Below, one piece after another: positions 61,307-64,000 of a stretch of 64,000 nt of DNA (positions are counted from its first letter, which is position 1; each line of letters opens with the position of its first letter). The notes beneath the pieces were generated by a model. It saw nothing but the letters and a program-made list of their open reading frames with translations. It was not told the origin of the DNA and did not search any database. The stretch is from PALSA-505 sp035308365. Lineage in GTDB: Bacteria; Actinomycetota; Actinomycetes; Streptosporangiales; Streptosporangiaceae. The position numbers and the translations under genes are program-made. The stretch is from NCBI GenBank assembly GCA_035308365.1, contig DATGGU010000139.1, forward strand, positions 1-64,000, given 5' to 3'.

Positions 61307-61595
61307 GAGTCCTCCAGGGAGTCTTCGGTAGCGGAGAGCCGAACGTCCCTAAGCATGCACAGCCCTTTCTGGTCACGCGGCTGATCGAACCAAAGTCCCC
61401 TTTAAGATAATTCGCCCGAAATATTCCATTTCCTTCCTGTTAATCCGGTTCGATTGAGACGCCTGTTAAAAAACGTGCTCACTGATGCGCGCCTCTCATG
61501 AACTTCCCAGCCGGCCGCCGGTTCAGCGATGAGTTCCGGTCGCGGGTGGTGTCCTAATCTGCGAGGACCGCGACGGAGGGGACGAGGGGTGGCTG
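61307..61595. other. Promoter region of the muramidase gene
   Basis: About 290 bases with an A/T-rich middle (61390-61480). No gene seen. I looked for a c-di-AMP riboswitch, common upstream of actinobacterial wall hydrolases, and did not find a convincing one. Confidence 0.45.
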
Positions 61596-62098
61596 GTGAC
61601 AGACACTACAGTGGCCCGCGCACGTGCCGGGGACGGTTGGCAGCGCGGCTGCCCGGCCAGGACCGGGAGTGCGCTCCGCCGCCCCGCTCGGCGCGCGAGC
61701 GGGACCTGGCCGGCCGGTTCGCCGCCGCCTACGCCGACGACGACATCGACGGCGTGGTGGCGCTGCTCACCGATGACGCCTGGTTCACCATGCCGCCGGT
61801 CACCCTGGAATACCAGGGCCGCGAGGCGATCGCCGCCTTCCTGCGCTCCAGCTCCCGCTATCGCGGCCATCGCCGCCGGCGGCTGATCCCGGCCAGGGCG
61901 AACGGCCAGCCGGCCTACGGCGTCTACCTGGAGGATCCGCACGCGCCGATCTACCACAGGCACGGCCTGGCCGTGCTGACCCTGGCCGGCGAGCAGATCT
62001 CCGCGGTCACGATCTTCGTGGACACGAGCGTGATGTCCCACTTCGGGTTCCCCCGCTCCCTCCCGGAGTCTCCGGGAGGGAGCGGGGGCCTGGGTTAG
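61596..62098 (+). pseudogene. ECF sigma factor (SigJ/ECF41-type, SnoaL tail) with the sigma domains deleted
   Basis: From GTG 61596 the frame reads VTDTTVARARAGDGW, the usual first residues of large ECF sigma factors. In another frame, from about 61620 to 62098, the sequence is the normal end of such a factor: RLAARLPGQDRE, then PPPRSARERDLAGRFAAAY, DVVALLTDDAWFTMPP-type SnoaL domain, FVDTSVMSHFGFP. The region 2 and region 4 DNA/core-binding domains (about 200 residues) are absent and the two parts are out of frame. Deletion between two GCCCGCGCACG-like words would explain the join. Confidence 0.78.
62050..62088. terminator. Perfect hairpin between convergent genes
   Basis: An 18-base stem (62050-62067 and 62071-62088, beginning CCCCCGCTCCCTCCCGGA) with a 3-base loop lies at the 3' end of the sigma-factor remnant and just beyond the end of the acylase gene. 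It should stop both transcripts. The remnant's last residues (SLPESPGGSGG) are encoded by the hairpin itself. Confidence 0.85.
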
Positions 62099-64000
62099 CT
62101 GCCGTGCACCACGATGACGGACACGGCGTGCGCGCGGACCTGGGCCGGGCAGAAGTAGGCGGTCACCCACCCCTTGTGCGAGAACAGCTCGGTCTGGTCG
62201 GCGTAGTGCGGTGAGTCAGGGTTGCCGGACTCGGAGTAGGTGAGAATGGTGGCCGCCTCCGGGCAGGCGCTGCCGCTCTTCCAGGTGACCGCCTGGACGT
62301 AGCTGGAGCCGTACTCTACGGTGCCCGGTTCGCCCGGGTAGACGGCGTTGAAATCGCCGAGCGGGTCGCCCGGCCCGCCCGGCAGCGGGATCTTCACGTT
62401 CCCCGCCTGCTCATACTGGACGCTGCCGAGTGGGACGTTGTACGGCAGGTGCGCCGCGGTCATGGCGGCCAGCGCGTCGCCGAACGCCTTCTGCACGTCC
62501 GTGCTCCCGGTGTTCAGTCCGTACGGCGTGGTGACCGGGTGGGTACGGTCGAACGCGTGCGTCCACGGGCCGGCCCGCACGTTCAGCGCCCGAACCCAGA
62601 ACTCACGGAACAGCACCGCCCCGCGCGATCCCGGGTTCTCCCGGCCGTTCCAGTTGGCCAGCACGTTGCACGAGTCGCCGACCGGGATTGTGCCGGTGCT
62701 GGTGGGCGCCATGCCGCCGGGGAACGCCCGGCACATGGCCACCAGCGCTGGCTTGACCAGCGAGGCGCCGTACTGGATATCGGAGTAGAAGAGGTTCTTC
62801 ATGTCCTGGAAGGTGAACCCCGGCGGGCCAAGGCCGTCGGCGCCGCTGATCCGGGTCGTGATCATGTGCAGCGCGCTGCGGGTACGCAGGCCCAGGTCCG
62901 CGCCCTCGGCCCCTTGCACCCCGGTGCCGCCGAGGTCGATGATGCGGGGGAAGCCGGTGAGCGGGTGGGCAGGGTTGGTCATCCACTGGCTGTCGTTGGA
63001 GTTCTCGACGAAGTCATGACGCATCAGTTCGGGCTGCTGGCCGGGCCCGAACAGGCCCGGCGCGGCCGCCCCGGGCCCGGTTGCCCAGGCACATGATGGC
63101 TTGGCGCCGTCGAGGACCGGAACCCCTGCCGTCGCGAACGTGACCTTGCCCAGCGCGGTGTCGCAGCGGTTCGCCTCGGCGTTGGTGACGTCCGGAGCGG
63201 TCTGGATGTCGGCGTACAGGGTGTGGCCGGCGGTGTCGGCGGCGATCGTGTTGACCCAGGGCAGGCCCTGGTACTTGTCCAGGATCGACAGTTCCTGGGC
63301 CGTGGAGTGCGCCTGGTCGGTCGCCAGGAAGTGGTTGAGGAACCGGAAGTTGGTGGCGTTGGCGTCGGCCAGCGTGAACGCCGTCGTCGTGGTCCACGGC
63401 AGCGGCAGCAGCCTCTCCAGGTTGTCGATCACCGGCCCGTAGCGGCTGTACCAGATCGTGTCGCTGGCGGGCTTGAGCGTGCCATCCTTCTGGCGGACCT
63501 GCACGGTCACCGTCCGGCTGGTCATGGCCAGCGGCTTGCCGTCGTAGACGTACTCGGTGGGGTGCTTGGGCACCAGGGTGAGCTGGTAGCCGGTGAGCGG
63601 GATCGTGGTGGAGACCGTGTGGCTCCAGGCCATGGTCGAAGTGAACCCGATCAGCACCAGTGGCAATCCGTACGGGGCCGCCCCTTCGACGTTCAGCACG
63701 CCCGGGATGGTGAGCTGCATCTCGTAGAAGCGGTCCGGCCCAGACCACGGGAAGTGCGGGTTGCCCAGCAGGATGCCCGGCCGGTCCTGGCCCCTGGTCC
63801 CCGCCGAACCGATCGCGACCGCGTTGCTGCCGATGGTCCCGCGCTGGTTGTTCCCGGCCGTCTGCCTCAGTTCCCGCGCGGCCCAGCCGACCGGCAGCGG
63901 CGCCGTCTTCGCGCTGCCGGACGGCGGCTGGGCGGTACTGATCGCGGCCGGATCGGCGGCCTGGCCAAACCTCTCCACCACCTGGTACATCCGCAGGTAG
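62095..64000 (-). CDS. Penicillin acylase-family (N-terminal nucleophile) hydrolase, 5' end outside window
   Basis: About 635 residues of a large extracellular acylase; its start lies beyond 64000. The beta chain begins at GTIGSNAVAIG, with the catalytic Ser codon near 63826-63828, released by self-cleavage of the precursor. Other blocks: GILLGNPHFPW, WSHTVSTTIPLTGYQL, TDQAHSTAQEL, WVNTIAADTAGHTLYADI, and FVENSNDSQWMTNPAHPLTGFPRI (family Asn/oxyanion region). Members hydrolyse acyl groups from penicillins, acyl-homoserine lactones or lipopeptides. Cys pairs suggest export. Specificity cannot be told. Confidence 0.9.
   Translation of the reverse strand, partial: YLRMYQVVERFGQAADPAAISTAQPPSGSAKTAPLPVGWAARELRQTAGNNQRGTIGSNAVAIGSAGTRGQDRPGILLGNPHFPWSGPDRFYEMQLTIPGVLNVEGAAPYGLPLVLIGFTSTMAWSHTVSTTIPLTGYQLTLVPKHPTEYVYDGKPLAMTSRTVTVQVRQKDGTLKPASDTIWYSRYGPVIDNLERLLPLPWTTTTAFTLADANATNFRFLNHFLATDQAHSTAQELSILDKYQGLPWVNTIAADTAGHTLYADIQTAPDVTNAEANRCDTALGKVTFATAGVPVLDGAKPSCAWATGPGAAAPGLFGPGQQPELMRHDFVENSNDSQWMTNPAHPLTGFPRIIDLGGTGVQGAEGADLGLRTRSALHMITTRISGADGLGPPGFTFQDMKNLFYSDIQYGASLVKPALVAMCRAFPGGMAPTSTGTIPVGDSCNVLANWNGRENPGSRGAVLFREFWVRALNVRAGPWTHAFDRTHPVTTPYGLNTGSTDVQKAFGDALAAMTAAHLPYNVPLGSVQYEQAGNVKIPLPGGPGDPLGDFNAVYPGEPGTVEYGSSYVQAVTWKSGSACPEAATILTYSESGNPDSPHYADQTELFSHKGWVTAYFCPAQVRAHAVSVIVVHGS

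Noticed and set aside
61307..61595. c-di-AMP (ydaO-type) riboswitch ahead of the muramidase
   Set aside because: Expected in many actinobacterial wall hydrolase leaders, but the conserved core was not found by eye.

Overview
The window is high-GC DNA with strong G/C bias at third codon positions and frequent GTG starts. The gene content points to an actinomycete: a mycothiol-dependent maleylpyruvate-isomerase-type protein, two F420-type luciferase-like oxidoreductases, a pre-mycofactocin synthase (MftD), a conservon (histidine-kinase-like protein, roadblock, DUF742, Ras-like GTPase), a Streptomyces-type subtilisin inhibitor, actinobacterial Ku and a DUF6098 protein. I would place it in or near Streptosporangiales/Streptomycetales, but no rRNA or species marker is present. 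I saw no tRNA, rRNA, CRISPR array, insertion sequence or phage gene.

Layout. 1-2.6 kb: two GntR/UTRA regulators and two small ORFs. 2.7-6.8 kb: M19 dipeptidase, cation diffusion facilitator, Ku, siderophore-interacting flavoprotein. 7.1-11.4 kb: a co-directional pyrimidine/hydantoin-type operon (carbon-nitrogen hydrolase, dihydropyrimidinase, luciferase-like oxidoreductase, proline-iminopeptidase-like hydrolase). 11.5-14.5 kb: PP2C-like phosphatase behind a biotin carboxylase, a 66-residue protein, a subtilisin inhibitor. 14.7-16.97 kb: PadR divergent from a carotenoid oxygenase that ends in a near-perfect terminator. 17-20.1 kb: DUF6098, FCD-type GntR, mycothiol-dependent enzyme, DUF2461. 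20.1-26.9 kb: two GT87-like membrane glycosyltransferases flanking a padR-ABC-FtsX operon, followed by the wreck of a second copy of that operon, so the block is a segmental duplication. 26.9-31.6 kb: mftD, an SDR, an acyl-CoA synthetase and a PanE-like reductase. 31.7-35.4 kb: a TPR ATPase with a damaged front end and an APC permease. 35.7-39.7 kb: the conservon. 40-48.3 kb: two secreted NHL-repeat proteins around a papain-like protein, an MpaB-like protein and a second luciferase-like oxidoreductase. 48.4-52 kb: a second padR-ABC-FtsX operon. 52.1-55.4 kb: RDD membrane protein, UDP-sugar dehydrogenase, PIG-L deacetylase. 55.7-58 kb: VapBC and a MerR-AlkA operon. 58.1-60.3 kb: DUF167, a shortened amidohydrolase, methionine aminopeptidase. 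60.4-64 kb: GH25 muramidase, an ECF sigma factor with its core deleted, and a penicillin-acylase-type enzyme cut by the right edge.

Recurring themes. Small exporter operons carry their own PadR repressor and start/stop overlaps. Gene 3' ends have been duplicated in tandem at several places (117 bp at padR, 24 bp at map, and the padR/permease remnant). The strongest leads are the segmental duplication with its fused remnant, the mftD-SDR pair without other mycofactocin genes, the MerR-controlled AlkA, the truncated amidohydrolase coupled to DUF167, the deleted sigma factor, and the paired NHL proteins. I do not see a complete, clearly undescribed multi-gene system.
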